The notes under the pieces are model-generated. The model was given only the letters and a program-made list of their open reading frames with translations. It did not search any database and was not told the DNA's origin. Positions 44,363-53,698 of a DNA stretch of 64,000 bases are shown here, piece after piece. Within the stretch, counting starts at the first letter, position 1. The number at the start of each line of letters is the position of its first letter. Origin of the DNA: Fibrisoma montanum (lineage in GTDB: Bacteria > Bacteroidota > Bacteroidia > Cytophagales > Spirosomataceae); assembly GCF_003583365.1 (NCBI RefSeq), contig NZ_QXED01000006.1, positions 62,001-126,000 on the forward strand, written 5' to 3'. The position numbers and the translations under genes are program-made.

Positions 44363-45442
44363 CTACAGCTTCACCCGGTACACCCAGAACGGATAATTTA
44401 CCTTATTCTGACCACTATTGAATTTTGGCAGCCGCTCGTACTGCGCGACCGTTACGTACAGGTACCCGTCCCGACCGACCGCGTAACTATCGGGCCAGCG
44501 CAGCCGCTCGTCGGTCACGAGGGGTTCCAGTTTCCCGACGGGGGTGTAGCGTCGGATTGTTTTGGCCGGCGAATCGCCCATGTACACATTCCCGGCGCGG
44601 TCGGCGATCATCCCATGTGAAAAGCCGGCGTCGCCCAGGTCCTCCACCCCGGCCGCTACCTGATCGGGCGTCAGGGTCGAATCCGTCAGAAACCGGGTCT
44701 GGATACGGAACAGCCGCTTCTTCGTGATCGGCCGGTAGTAGAGATACGTAAAATCCGGCGTCAGAGCAATGCCATTCACGTTGCTGGAAAAAGGCTTGCC
44801 GGACTGGTCGCGGACTTCCTTGCCATCGATGGTCATCACTACGTTCGGATCGGCGGTCGTAGACGGGTGTTTCTGAAGCAGACTTCGACTCTTTCCGGTT
44901 TTCAGGTCGAGTACGACAAGGCACGCCCGGCTGGGATCCGACAGATAAGCCACCTGCCGACGGGAATCGACCTGTATGTCGTTCAGCCCGGCCTGAGTCA
45001 ATGGCAAGTCGTCAAACCGATACACGGTAGTGACCCGGTTGGTACTTAGGTCAATACGTAACAGTTTTACGCCAGCGGGTTTGGGCTTACCCAGATTCGG
45101 ATTGGCGGGGTCGAGCGCCCAGAGGATATCATCGTCGTCGATAAAAAGCGCCTGCAGGCTGATAAAGTGCTGCCGGGGAGCGGTCGTATCCCAGCGGTTC
45201 CAGTCGGCATCCGGATACGGTCGGCGCTGCCCGTCTGCGGTGACCTCAACCAGGCCATACTGATACTGATCAGTCCAGTGCGGAAAGCTCACAAACATCC
45301 GGCCGGATTTTGATATGGCCAGCCCAACCGGCTGATAACGCCCGAACGAATGGACCTGCTCCAGCACCCGGCCGTCTGACTGAGCAAACAGAGCCGACAT
45401 GGCAACGCACCCGATCAGCAGCAGCAAAAGAGACTTTTTCAT
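44363..45442 (-). CDS. Major royal jelly (yellow)-like secreted beta-propeller
   Basis: 359 residues: signal peptide MKKSLLLLLIGCVAMSALFAQ, then six-blade propeller with motifs of the MRJP/Yellow family: GLAISKSGRMFVSFP, DDILWALDPANPN, GLNDIQVDSRRQVAYLSD, SSNVNGIALTPDFTYLYY (the 'NG-alpha-S-x-D' region), GMIADRAGNVYMGDS and DSYAVGRDGYLYV. Function in bacteria is unknown; may be a lactonase-like enzyme. Single gene, converging on the Lrp gene. Confidence 0.8.
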   Translation of the reverse strand: MKKSLLLLLIGCVAMSALFAQSDGRVLEQVHSFGRYQPVGLAISKSGRMFVSFPHWTDQYQYGLVEVTADGQRRPYPDADWNRWDTTAPRQHFISLQALFIDDDDILWALDPANPNLGKPKPAGVKLLRIDLSTNRVTTVYRFDDLPLTQAGLNDIQVDSRRQVAYLSDPSRACLVVLDLKTGKSRSLLQKHPSTTADPNVVMTIDGKEVRDQSGKPFSSNVNGIALTPDFTYLYYRPITKKRLFRIQTRFLTDSTLTPDQVAAGVEDLGDAGFSHGMIADRAGNVYMGDSPAKTIRRYTPVGKLEPLVTDERLRWPDSYAVGRDGYLYVTVAQYERLPKFNSGQNKVNYPFWVYRVKL

Positions 45443-45563
45443 GACGTGAAGCGTACTTTTTCAGATGATGAACCCCCGTTAGCCGGATTTGTTGACCATT
45501 TTTTTACAACATTGTGGACAAAACTTTGGAGCACCTTGTTATATAGATCAACGTAATTGATTC

Positions 45564-46103
45564 ATGCAACCTAAGATTCACGCTACTACCGTTGTTGGCA
45601 TCCGACACAACGGGCAGGTTTCACTCGGAGCCGATGGGCAGGCAACCATGGGCAATACAGTCGCCAAAAGTAATGTCCGCAAAGTACGTACCCTGATGGG
45701 TGGTAAAGTCCTGGCGGGCTTCGCGGGTTCAACGGCCGACGCCTTCACGCTCATTGAACGGTTCGAAGAAAAGCTCAACAGCTATGGCGGGAACCTGAAG
45801 CGGGCTGCCATCGAACTGGCCAAAGACTGGCGCACCGACCGGTACCTCCGGCGGCTGGAAGCGATGCTGATTGTAGCTACCAAAGAAGACCTGCTGGTTA
45901 TTTCCGGTACCGGCGACGTACTGGAACCCGACAACGACATTGCCGCTATCGGCTCCGGCAGCATGTACGCGCAATCAGCGGCCGTTGCATTGAAAAAACA
46001 CGCATCCAGCCTATCGGCCGAGGAGATGGTGCGCGAGAGTCTGCACATTGCCGCCGATATCTGCATTTACACCAATCATAATCTGACCGTCGAAACGTTG
46101 TAA
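45564..46103 (+). CDS. hslV: ATP-dependent protease proteolytic subunit HslV
   Basis: 179 residues. Proteasome-like threonine protease. A 7-residue propeptide (MQPKIHA) precedes T8-T9-V, where the mature catalytic Thr forms. Seen: [59 protein letters not shown] and [19 protein letters not shown]-like end. The partner unfoldase hslU is not adjacent, unlike the common hslVU arrangement. Confidence 0.9.
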   Translation: MQPKIHATTVVGIRHNGQVSLGADGQATMGNTVAKSNVRKVRTLMGGKVLAGFAGSTADAFTLIERFEEKLNSYGGNLKRAAIELAKDWRTDRYLRRLEAMLIVATKEDLLVISGTGDVLEPDNDIAAIGSGSMYAQSAAVALKKHASSLSAEEMVRESLHIAADICIYTNHNLTVETL

Positions 46104-46171
46104 CACCGGTTTGACATCCGTGCCTCGTTGTCGCAACCCTTGGTTTTATCCCGGAACCAACCACATTTAAT

Positions 46172-46179
46172 TATATTTG
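46172..46179 (+). promoter_or_regulatory. -7 box TATATTTG for the kinase/receiver pair
   Basis: Exact TAnnTTTG, 22 bp before the ATG at 46202. Confidence 0.55.
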
Positions 46180-46201
46180 CTACGTTTATATACGTCGCCC
46201 G

Positions 46202-47686
46202 ATGAATCTTATCCGACAAGTACTACCGCGCACAACAAACCGACGCATCGCGTTAGGGTTTGCGGTTGCCCTGGTAATGATTGCGGTAGGGTTCCTGATG
46301 TCTTTCTACAGCTACACCCGCAACGGGGATGATAGCGCTGAAGTACGGCGTACGTATCAGACGATGGGGCAGCTGGAGGACATCCTCTCGACGGTCAAAG
46401 ACCTCGAAACCAGCGTACGTGGGTATATGCTCAGTAACGACAGGTCGTTTCTGGAGCACTACGAAGCAGCGCTCACCTCGTTGCCCGTACGCATGAGAAC
46501 GCTGCGGAAAAGCCTGGCCGACCACCCGTTGCAGCAGCAGCGGGCCGACAGCCTGGCCTGGATGATCGAAGAAAAGATGGTGTATGCCAACCGTCTGCTC
46601 CGGGAAGCCGACAACATGGATTCGCGCAGCAGACCGATCTACCTGCGGCTGGGTAAAGTGAAGATGGATCAGATCAGGCAGGCCGTCGCTACAATGATGG
46701 AAACCGAGCAGGCACTGATGAAAGAGCGAACGGCGCAGTCGGCCCGCTCCTATCGAAACACACTGTTGATTATCTTTGCCCTGTCGGTGCTAACGTTCAT
46801 CAGCCTTATTATTTCGTACACGGTGCTTGAGAACGAACTGGACCAACGCCAGCGTACGGAAGATCAGCTCCGGTCGTATGAGCAGGAACTACGGGAAAAG
46901 ATCCGGCAGTTGGAGGCCTCCAATGAAGAGCTGGAGCGTTTTGCCTTTGTGGCCTCGCACGACCTGCAGGAGCCGTTACGCAAGATTCAGTCGTTTGCCA
47001 ACCTGATTTCCGAACGGTATAGCACGCTCTTTGACGACGACAGCAAGATGTTCCTGCGCAAAATCACGCATTCGGCTGAGCGAATGTCGCGGTTAATCAA
47101 AGATCTGCTTAACTTTTCGCGGGTATCTAACCAGCGAACAGGTTTCCGCCCGGTCCGTCTGGGCGACATTGTGCAGCGGGTGCTGGACGATCAGGAGCTG
47201 CGGATCAAGGGGTTGGATGTTGATCTTTCCGTTGATCGGCTGCCGGCAATTGAAGCCATACCGGTTCAGATGGACCATCTGTTCACGAACCTTGTGTCGA
47301 ACGCACTCAAGTTCACCCGGCCGGGCGTTCGGCCTATGCTCAGGATCAGTGCCCGGGTGATCGACGGGAGTTTGTATCCCGAACTGATTCCTCAGAAGAG
47401 TTACGTGGAAATTACCGTCGAAGACAACGGCATTGGCTTTGACGAAAAATATTTAGACCATATTTTTAAGGTTTTTCAGCGACTGCACGGCAAAACTGTC
47501 TTTGAAGGAACCGGCATTGGTCTGGCTATCTGCAAACGGATTGTGGTTCATCATAATGGCTACATCACCGCCCGCAGCCAACCGGATCAGGGCTCGGTTT
47601 TCGTGGTGGTTCTTCCCGAACAGCAGTCGACTTTAGACTATGAGCAATCAACTTCAGGTGAAACCTATTCATATTTTGCTGGCTGA
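46202..47686 (+). CDS. CHASE3-type sensor histidine kinase
   Basis: 494 residues. N-terminal membrane helix (IALGFAVALVMIAVGFLMSFY), a helical extracytoplasmic segment like CHASE3 (LEDILSTVKDLETSVRGYML), a second helix (NTLLIIFALSVLTFISLIIS), a coiled linker and HisKA FAFVASHDLQEPLRKIQSF with H253. HATPase: LVSNALKFTR, DNGIGFDEKYLDHIF, GTGIGLAIC. The phytochrome-like DHp type is often paired with small receivers. Its 3' end overlaps the receiver gene by 47 bp. Confidence 0.88.
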   Translation: MNLIRQVLPRTTNRRIALGFAVALVMIAVGFLMSFYSYTRNGDDSAEVRRTYQTMGQLEDILSTVKDLETSVRGYMLSNDRSFLEHYEAALTSLPVRMRTLRKSLADHPLQQQRADSLAWMIEEKMVYANRLLREADNMDSRSRPIYLRLGKVKMDQIRQAVATMMETEQALMKERTAQSARSYRNTLLIIFALSVLTFISLIISYTVLENELDQRQRTEDQLRSYEQELREKIRQLEASNEELERFAFVASHDLQEPLRKIQSFANLISERYSTLFDDDSKMFLRKITHSAERMSRLIKDLLNFSRVSNQRTGFRPVRLGDIVQRVLDDQELRIKGLDVDLSVDRLPAIEAIPVQMDHLFTNLVSNALKFTRPGVRPMLRISARVIDGSLYPELIPQKSYVEITVEDNGIGFDEKYLDHIFKVFQRLHGKTVFEGTGIGLAICKRIVVHHNGYITARSQPDQGSVFVVVLPEQQSTLDYEQSTSGETYSYFAG

Positions 47687-48107
47687 TGACGATGAGGACG
47701 ACCGGTACCTCACTCGGGAAGCCTTTCACCAGCATTTTCCGGTCAGCAAGATGTCGTTCGTGGAGGACGGTGAAGAGCTCATGGAATTTCTGAGTTTTTC
47801 CGGTCGTTACGCCAACGCTGGCCACAACCTGCCGGAACTGATCCTGCTGGACCTGAACATGCCCCGAAAAGACGGCCGCGAAGCCCTGCGTGAGATCAAA
47901 GCCAGCGATCAGCTGCGCCACATTCCGGTGGTGGTCCTGACCACGTCAGACGCGAAGGACGACATCGAAACGTCTTACTACAACGGAGCCAACAGCTTTA
48001 TTACCAAACCTTCGACGTTCCAGCGGCTCAGCGAAGTGACCAAGGCCATTGGCCAATACTGGTTCAACGTAGTGACCATCTGCGAACACGAGGTAGAAGG
48101 GAAGTAA
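47640..48107 (+). CDS. Single-domain response regulator (Rcp1-like)
   Basis: 155 residues, one receiver domain, no output domain. Acidic pocket DDDEDDRYL at the N-terminus, phosphoacceptor D71 in LILLDLNMPRKDG, VVLTTSDAKDD (Thr) and ITKPSTFQRL (Lys). This layout is the Rcp1/CheY-like family that partners phytochrome-type kinases. Overlap with the kinase gene implies translational coupling and a cognate pair. Confidence 0.88.
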   Translation: MSNQLQVKPIHILLADDDEDDRYLTREAFHQHFPVSKMSFVEDGEELMEFLSFSGRYANAGHNLPELILLDLNMPRKDGREALREIKASDQLRHIPVVVLTTSDAKDDIETSYYNGANSFITKPSTFQRLSEVTKAIGQYWFNVVTICEHEVEGK

Positions 48108-48192
48108 ACGTGTACGGCGGCCGGCACTCCGGTAGTTTGTGCTTATGTTGGTCCACTAAATCGTCGGCCGCCTTAAATCGTACACCAAAACC

Positions 48193-49743
48193 TCACTTCC
48201 CCGTCAGGCCGACTAACCCGGCGAGGATTTTCTCCAATTGGGCCGTAACGGCCCGGTTCTGCCCAACCGTATATTTATTGACCAGTACGGCGAATGTCAT
48301 CAGCTCGCCATCGGCCGAGGTGAAATAACCGGCGTAGGCCCGTACGCCTTCAATCGATCCGCTCTTGGCTCTGACGTTTCCCGCAGCCGCAGTCCTCCGA
48401 GCCAGCGTCCGCACCGTACCGGTTTCGCCAACCACGGGAATAGTCCCGTAAAACTGCGGAAATACCGATTCACGGCTCATCGCACTCAGAATCCCGGTCA
48501 TGTTATCGGCCGTCAGGCCACCCACCGCCGACAGCCCGCTACCGTCTTTGATGCGGAAACCATCCAGGTTTACGCCTTTTTTGCGCCAGAACTCGGTTAT
48601 TACTTTCACAGACGCATCCGTAGAACGAACGGATTTATCGAGTGCCCGGGCCGTTGTGCGGAGCAGTGCTTCGGCGTACAGGTTGATACTCTGAAAATTG
48701 GTTTGCTGCGCCAGTTCGAGCAAGGCCGGTGATTTCTGCTGATGCAGTATGGTTCGTTTACTCCCCTCTGCCGACACCGTAGCGGCCAGCCCCCCGCCTA
48801 CCGACGACACCGGCCCCGCAACCGCTACCCCGTCGCGCTGCAGTTGGTCGCGCAGGGCAAACGCAGCAAAATAAGCCGGATCAGGCAAGGCGCCCTTAAC
48901 GCTGAATTCACTGTCGCGGGCCGACGTACTGAGCGGCACTTTACCCGTCAGCCATTGCTGCGTGGCAAATGGCGCGCCGTAGATGTTTACCTGATCGCCG
49001 GTGCCGACCGCATCGGTCGTAACGCTGTTCGTAAACGTCATGTACGGTAAAGCCGGGTCTGTGCGCAGCACCCCGGCCGCAGCACCAACCGTCCGGCCGG
49101 GCTTGAAAAACACGCGGTACAGGTTTTCGTTGATATTGAGCGCACTCAGGCTGGCTCCGTAATAATTGCCCAGATCACCGTATGGCCACGTATCGGGCGT
49201 AGTGAGGTCGTCGTACAGCGTCGCATCGCCAACAACGCTCCCCTGTATCTGCCGAATACCCGCCTTCCGGACCGCATCCGACCAGATGGCCTGCACCGTA
49301 GCCAGGTCCGGGTAGCCCGTAAATCGCCAGCTACCCAGCGATGGATCGCCCGAGCCCCGAATGTAGAGATTGCCCGTCAGCACACTATCCTTAACCGTTC
49401 CGTCGTATTCAAGGGTAGTGATGTACGAATAGCTGCTGCCCAGCACTGCCAGGGCCGTACCCGTCGTTATCAGTTTCAGCGTGGAGGCCGACGGCAAACT
49501 CATACGGGCATTGTAGCCAATCAGTTCCTGCCCATCGCGGGCGCGCCGAACCGACAGCGCTACGGTGCCGAAGCGGGCGGCCGGTCCGGACTGGAAGGCT
49601 TCGACGGTAGCCAGCAGACGCTGGGTTGCTACGGTATCGACCGAGCCGGGCTGAACGAGCGGCAGATCCTGCGCCGACGAAATCGTGACCGACCAACTCA
49701 GAAACAGACTGACACAGAGCCAACGGAACGTAAACAGGGGCAT
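48193..49743 (-). CDS. dacB: D-alanyl-D-alanine carboxypeptidase/endopeptidase (PBP4 type)
   Basis: 516 residues from the ATG at 49743, which begins the signal peptide MPLFTFRWLCVSLFLSWSVT; the next ATG up at 49782 would leave almost no leader after the promoter. Penicillin-binding protein 4 family: S-x-x-K in MSLPSASTLKLITT, S-x-N in FQSINLYAEALLR and K-S-G in VRAKSGSIEGVRAYAG. A long insertion domain lies between the first two motifs as usual. Trims or cuts peptidoglycan cross-links in the periplasm. Confidence 0.88.
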   Translation of the reverse strand: MPLFTFRWLCVSLFLSWSVTISSAQDLPLVQPGSVDTVATQRLLATVEAFQSGPAARFGTVALSVRRARDGQELIGYNARMSLPSASTLKLITTGTALAVLGSSYSYITTLEYDGTVKDSVLTGNLYIRGSGDPSLGSWRFTGYPDLATVQAIWSDAVRKAGIRQIQGSVVGDATLYDDLTTPDTWPYGDLGNYYGASLSALNINENLYRVFFKPGRTVGAAAGVLRTDPALPYMTFTNSVTTDAVGTGDQVNIYGAPFATQQWLTGKVPLSTSARDSEFSVKGALPDPAYFAAFALRDQLQRDGVAVAGPVSSVGGGLAATVSAEGSKRTILHQQKSPALLELAQQTNFQSINLYAEALLRTTARALDKSVRSTDASVKVITEFWRKKGVNLDGFRIKDGSGLSAVGGLTADNMTGILSAMSRESVFPQFYGTIPVVGETGTVRTLARRTAAAGNVRAKSGSIEGVRAYAGYFTSADGELMTFAVLVNKYTVGQNRAVTAQLEKILAGLVGLTGK

Positions 49744-49785
49744 AAAGTGAACTAAACGGTAGTTAGGCGATTCGGGCTTCATTTC

Positions 49786-49803
49786 GTAAGTTTGCAAACT
49801 TAC
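49786..49803. promoter_or_regulatory. Palindrome containing two opposed -7 boxes
   Basis: Perfect 18-bp palindrome GTAAGTTTGCAAACTTAC. TAAGTTTG on the plus strand (49787-49794) suits the MBL-fold gene at 49881; the same word on the minus strand (49795-49802) suits dacB, starting 52 bp away. Confidence 0.6.
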
Positions 49804-49880
49804 AGAATTCATGCCACCAAACTTGTGTTAATTAAACCAATACGACACTTCGAACCAACGCAGAATAGTAAGCTGTACGC

Positions 49881-51302
49881 ATGAAATTATCATTTCTGGG
49901 GGCCGCCCGGCAGGTAACAGGCAGTATGTTCCTGCTAGAGGTGGATGATTATCGCATCCTGATCGATTGTGGGTCGGATCTGGAGCGATCCAATGGCCAG
50001 ACTCCCCCGATTACACCGCATACTGGATTTTTCCCTTTTGAGGCTTCCAGTATTAATCTCGTCCTGCTGACCCACGCCCACGTTGACCACTCGGGCAACC
50101 TGCCAAATCTATACCGGGAGGGCTACGAAGGCCAGATTCTTTGCACCGAACCGACCTATGCCCTCACCGAGGTGCTGCTTCGGGATGCGGCTACGCTGAA
50201 TCAGAAGCGAATCAACGAACTCAACGCCAGCAAAAAGCAGCGCGTCAGGGACCGCCAGGCGCAGATGATGAAGGATCTGTACCTCGAAAAGCAGGTCCGG
50301 GAGACCATGACCAACGTCGTGCCGATTGCGTTCAACCGGCGCTTCAAGGTAGCCGACGGGATCGACGTAACGTTCGTTCCGGCGGGGCACCTGCTCGGCG
50401 CTGCGCACATTGTGATCAACGTACTGGAGAACGGCGAACGCAAGAGCCTGTGCTTCTCGGGCGATATTGGCCGGCGTAACTACCCGCTGCTCGTCGATCC
50501 GGCACCGGTGCCTCAGGTTGATTACCTGGTCTGCGAAAGCACGTACGGCAACCGGCTCCACGAACACAAGATGTCGCCGATGGACGCGCTGGCCGACGTT
50601 ATTCAGCGCACCTGCATCGATATTCCCGGCCGACTGATCATTCCGTCGTTCAGCGTCGGCCGGACGCAGGCGCTGCTGTACACGCTGAACCGCCTGTACA
50701 ACGAGCGCAACTTTCCGCCGATCAAGGTCTTCTCCGACAGCCCTATGGCTTACGAGAGTACGAAGATCTACATGCAGAATATCCGGCTGATGAATACGGA
50801 AGCCAAGGAATTTTACGAAGAAAACGAAGCGTTGTTCGACTTTCAGAATTTTGAATTCCTTGAGTCGTCGAAAGCCAGCAAGGCGGTTTCGAACTACGGC
50901 GAGCCGTGCATCATCATCTCATCGTCGGGGATGGTACAGGGTGGTCGGGTCGAATACCACGTAGCGGCCAACATCAGCAACCCGTATTCAACGATCCTGA
51001 TCATTGGCTACTGCGCCGAAGGGACGCTGGGCTGGCGGCTGCTCAACGGGCAATCGACACTCACCATCAAAGGCAAGGAGCACCAGGTGATGGCCAGGAT
51101 CGAACGGACAGACGTATTCAGCGGTCATGGCGACCGGAACGACCTGATGCAGTTCGTGCAGATGCAGTCGCCCGAAACCCTGCGACGCCTGTTTTTAGTG
51201 CATGGTGAGTACGAAAGTATGGAAGCGTTCAGAGACACCCTCGCCGAAGCCGGTTACCCACAGGTAGAAATTCCCCGGCGCGGACAAACGTATGAATTGT
51301 AA
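49881..51302 (+). CDS. MBL-fold/beta-CASP RNA-processing nuclease (CPSF-like)
   Basis: 473 residues. Metallo-beta-lactamase domain with H-x-H-x-D-H in THAHVDHSGNLP, FSGDIGRRNYPL (Asp) and a beta-CASP domain with PSFSVGRTQALLYTLN, DSPMA and SSSGMVQGGRVEYH. The C-terminal FSGHGDRNDLMQFV and LVHGEYESMEAFRDTL complete motif C. Family members process RNA 3' ends or act as 5'-3' exonucleases; called MBL exonuclease here. Followed by a purine/pyrimidine hairpin and accA. Confidence 0.88.
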   Translation: MKLSFLGAARQVTGSMFLLEVDDYRILIDCGSDLERSNGQTPPITPHTGFFPFEASSINLVLLTHAHVDHSGNLPNLYREGYEGQILCTEPTYALTEVLLRDAATLNQKRINELNASKKQRVRDRQAQMMKDLYLEKQVRETMTNVVPIAFNRRFKVADGIDVTFVPAGHLLGAAHIVINVLENGERKSLCFSGDIGRRNYPLLVDPAPVPQVDYLVCESTYGNRLHEHKMSPMDALADVIQRTCIDIPGRLIIPSFSVGRTQALLYTLNRLYNERNFPPIKVFSDSPMAYESTKIYMQNIRLMNTEAKEFYEENEALFDFQNFEFLESSKASKAVSNYGEPCIIISSSGMVQGGRVEYHVAANISNPYSTILIIGYCAEGTLGWRLLNGQSTLTIKGKEHQVMARIERTDVFSGHGDRNDLMQFVQMQSPETLRRLFLVHGEYESMEAFRDTLAEAGYPQVEIPRRGQTYEL

Positions 51303-51304
51303 CA

Positions 51305-51395
51305 AGGAGGAAAGGAGAAAAGGAAGAAAGGAGAAAAGGGGGCAATGGCTTCCCACCCTTTCTCCTTTCCTCCTCTCCTGCTCTTCTCCCTTTTT
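51305..51395 (+). repeat. Purine/pyrimidine hairpin repeat, copy 3
   Basis: Purine arm (51305-51342, GGAGGAAAGGAG words), loop with CAATGGCTTCCC, pyrimidine arm (51352-51395) ending at the accA ATG, as copy 1 ends at its downstream ATG. Confidence 0.65.
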
Positions 51396-52349
51396 ATGAG
51401 AACATATCTTGATTTTGAAAAGCCCATCGCCGACCTTGAATCGAGGTTAGAAGAAACGAAGGCACTGGCCCAGAGCAGCAACGTCGACGTTAGCCAGGCG
51501 GTTGAGGTGCTGGAGCAAAGCATCGAAAAGCTGCGCCGGGAAATCTTTCAGAACCTTACCCGCTGGCAGCGCGTTCAACTGTCGCGCCACCCGGACCGCC
51601 CCTACACACTCGATTATATTTCGCTGATGTGCAGCCAGTTTATCGAACTGCACGGCGACCGTACCGTTCGCGACGATCCGGCCATGATCGGTGGTTTCTG
51701 CGAACTGGACGACCAGGCGGTTATGATCATTGGCCAGCAGAAAGGCCGTAATACGAAGCAACGGCAGCAACGTAACTTCGGTATGGCCAATCCGGAGGGC
51801 TACCGTAAAGCCCTGCGGCTCATGAAGCTGGCCGAAAAATTCAACAAGCCCATCATCACGCTGATCGACACGCCGGGGGCTTTTCCGGGCCTCGAAGCCG
51901 AAGAACGGGGTCAGGGCGAAGCAATCGCCCGCAACCTGAAGGAAATGTTCATGCTGAAGGTGCCGGTGATCTGCATCATCATCGGCGAGGGCGCATCGGG
52001 CGGGGCACTGGGTATCGCTATCGGCGACCGGGTGTTCATGCTCGAAAATACCTGGTACTCGGTGATTTCGCCGGAATCCTGCTCCTCTATTTTGTGGCGG
52101 AGCTGGAATTTTAAGGAACAGGCCGCCGAAGCGTTGAAGCTGACTGCCAAGGACATGGCAACCTTCAACCTGGTGGATGGCATTATCGACGAACCGCTGG
52201 GTGGCGCGCATACCGACCACGGCGCAATGGCCCTGCATCTGAAGGAGGTCATTCTGAAAAGCCTGGCTGAACTGAATGCCCTCGACCCCGATGAACGAAT
52301 CGACCAGCGGATCGACAAGTTCTGCTCGATGGGCGTTGTGGTCGAGTAA
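51396..52349 (+). CDS. accA: Acetyl-CoA carboxylase carboxyltransferase subunit alpha
   Basis: 317 residues from the ATG at 51396 ([20 protein letters not shown]); the upstream ORF extension is hairpin repeat DNA. Transfers carboxyl from biotin to acetyl-CoA in fatty acid synthesis. Conserved: [73 protein letters not shown] and [13 protein letters not shown]. Intact. The partner accD is elsewhere. Confidence 0.93.
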   Translation: MRTYLDFEKPIADLESRLEETKALAQSSNVDVSQAVEVLEQSIEKLRREIFQNLTRWQRVQLSRHPDRPYTLDYISLMCSQFIELHGDRTVRDDPAMIGGFCELDDQAVMIIGQQKGRNTKQRQQRNFGMANPEGYRKALRLMKLAEKFNKPIITLIDTPGAFPGLEAEERGQGEAIARNLKEMFMLKVPVICIIIGEGASGGALGIAIGDRVFMLENTWYSVISPESCSSILWRSWNFKEQAAEALKLTAKDMATFNLVDGIIDEPLGGAHTDHGAMALHLKEVILKSLAELNALDPDERIDQRIDKFCSMGVVVE

Positions 52350-52386
52350 ATGAATGTAGTGAGGGTTAGAAAGCTACAGTCTCTTT

Positions 52387-52475
52387 TACCCCAACCCTCT
52401 GAAGGGGGCTTAGCGCTGCTAGAGTTAGATAGCTGAGTTTGGCGGAGCTAAGCCCCCTTCAGAGGGTTGGGGGTA
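52387..52475. terminator. Large convergent hairpin with CCCTCTGAAGGGGG arms
   Basis: Arms of about 28 bp (52387-52414 and 52447-52475) are complementary apart from one extra G. It lies between converging accA and MazG-like genes. The CCCCAACCCTCTGAAGGGGGC-type arm is, from memory, a common intergenic word in Bacteroidota. Confidence 0.7.
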
Positions 52476-52494
52476 ATACCTTATCTGACAGCTA

Positions 52495-52968
52495 TCAAAC
52501 TGGCTGGTTCAATACGCTTTCCAGATCGGCCGGTGAATAATTGATGTTCTTGAGCGTTTTGTGGTCGACGTCGCGGTAGACCAGATACCGGCCGTCCGAT
52601 TCGATGTAGTGGCAATCCACACCCTGGCTGCGGTAATGGGCGACGGTTGCTTCGGCTTCCTCAACCGTCAGGCAGGCCTTACTCATGTTCGACCGCTGCA
52701 CCTCTTCGAACAATGCTCTGAACTTATCGCCCAGCCCAAATTCAAGCACTGCCCCCGACAATACGTATTGCAGATCGCAGAGTGCGTCGGCCACCGCTAC
52801 GATATCACCAGCTGCGATAGCATCCCGGAACTCGTCCAGTTCTTCAGCCAGTAACGAAACACGCAGCCGACACCGGGCCTCGGACGGAATCTGAGGGGTG
52901 TCCAGCACGGGCGCATGGAATGTACGGTGAAATTCGGCGACCTGATTGAGGGAATCGGGGGATTGCAT
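52495..52968 (-). CDS. MazG/HisE-like nucleoside triphosphate pyrophosphohydrolase
   Basis: 157 residues from the ATG at 52968 (MQSPDSLNQVAEFHRTFHAP); the extended frame reaches the marC region. An all-alpha NTP pyrophosphatase: RVSLLAEELDEFRDAIAAGD contains E-x-x-E-x-x-D and DIVAVADALCDLQYVLSG has the D-x-x-x-D metal site. The C-terminal part includes HYRSQGVDCHYIESDGRYLV, typical of a Bacteroidota-specific group. Substrate unknown; house-cleaning role likely. Confidence 0.8.
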   Translation of the reverse strand: MQSPDSLNQVAEFHRTFHAPVLDTPQIPSEARCRLRVSLLAEELDEFRDAIAAGDIVAVADALCDLQYVLSGAVLEFGLGDKFRALFEEVQRSNMSKACLTVEEAEATVAHYRSQGVDCHYIESDGRYLVYRDVDHKTLKNINYSPADLESVLNQPV

Positions 52969-53087
52969 AGGATGTCTTGTTTTCTTCGTGCAAATCTCCG
53001 TTTCCTGCGGCTCTAAACAAAGCCTTCCGACGTAGCGATTCGCCTTTAGTGTTCCGGTTGACCTTAAACCCCTGCAGGCGGTCGGGG

Positions 53088-53663
53088 TCAAAAATCAGCA
53101 ATCAGGTTGCTTTTCAGGAGCTTGATGGCAATCGCCAGCAGAATAATTCCGAATACTTTCCGCAGCACGTCCAGGCCGCCGGGCCCGATGCGCCGACCCA
53201 GCCAGGCCGACGATTTCAGGACGGCGTAGATCAAGATCAGGTTGAGCAGAATGCCAACCAGGATATTGACCGTCTGGTATTCAGCCCGGAGCGAAATAAT
53301 GGTGGTGAGCGTACCGGCACCGGCAATCAGCGGAAACGCAATCGGGACAATATGAGCCGCCCCGCCCGCTTCCACCTCCGATTTAAAGATCGTCCGGCCC
53401 AGAATCATCTCCAGTCCCAGCAGGAAAATAATGAGCGCTCCGGCTACGGCAAACGACGATACGTCCACCCCAAACAGGCTCAGAATGCGTTCGCCTACGA
53501 ACAGAAACGACACCATCAGCACCCCCGACACGATGGTGGCCTTTTCGGACTCAATCTGCCCTACTTTTTTACGCAGGTCAATGATGACCGGCAGGGAACC
53601 GACCACATCGATGACCGAGAAAAGAATCAGCGTAACGGATATAACCTCTTTAAAACTAAGCAT
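53088..53663 (-). CDS. MarC family integral membrane protein
   Basis: 191 residues from the ATG at 53663. Six hydrophobic helices with the MarC-type start LSFKEVISVTLILFSVID and conserved PVIIDLRKKVG, FPLIAGAGTLTTIISL and KVFGIILLAIAIKLL. Function unproven (multiple antibiotic resistance annotation is historical). Spacer of ~120 bp to the MazG-like gene. Confidence 0.88.
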   Translation of the reverse strand: MLSFKEVISVTLILFSVIDVVGSLPVIIDLRKKVGQIESEKATIVSGVLMVSFLFVGERILSLFGVDVSSFAVAGALIIFLLGLEMILGRTIFKSEVEAGGAAHIVPIAFPLIAGAGTLTTIISLRAEYQTVNILVGILLNLILIYAVLKSSAWLGRRIGPGGLDVLRKVFGIILLAIAIKLLKSNLIADF

Positions 53664-53698
53664 ACACTTACCGAGCAACCTACGGGCACTTCGGCTGT

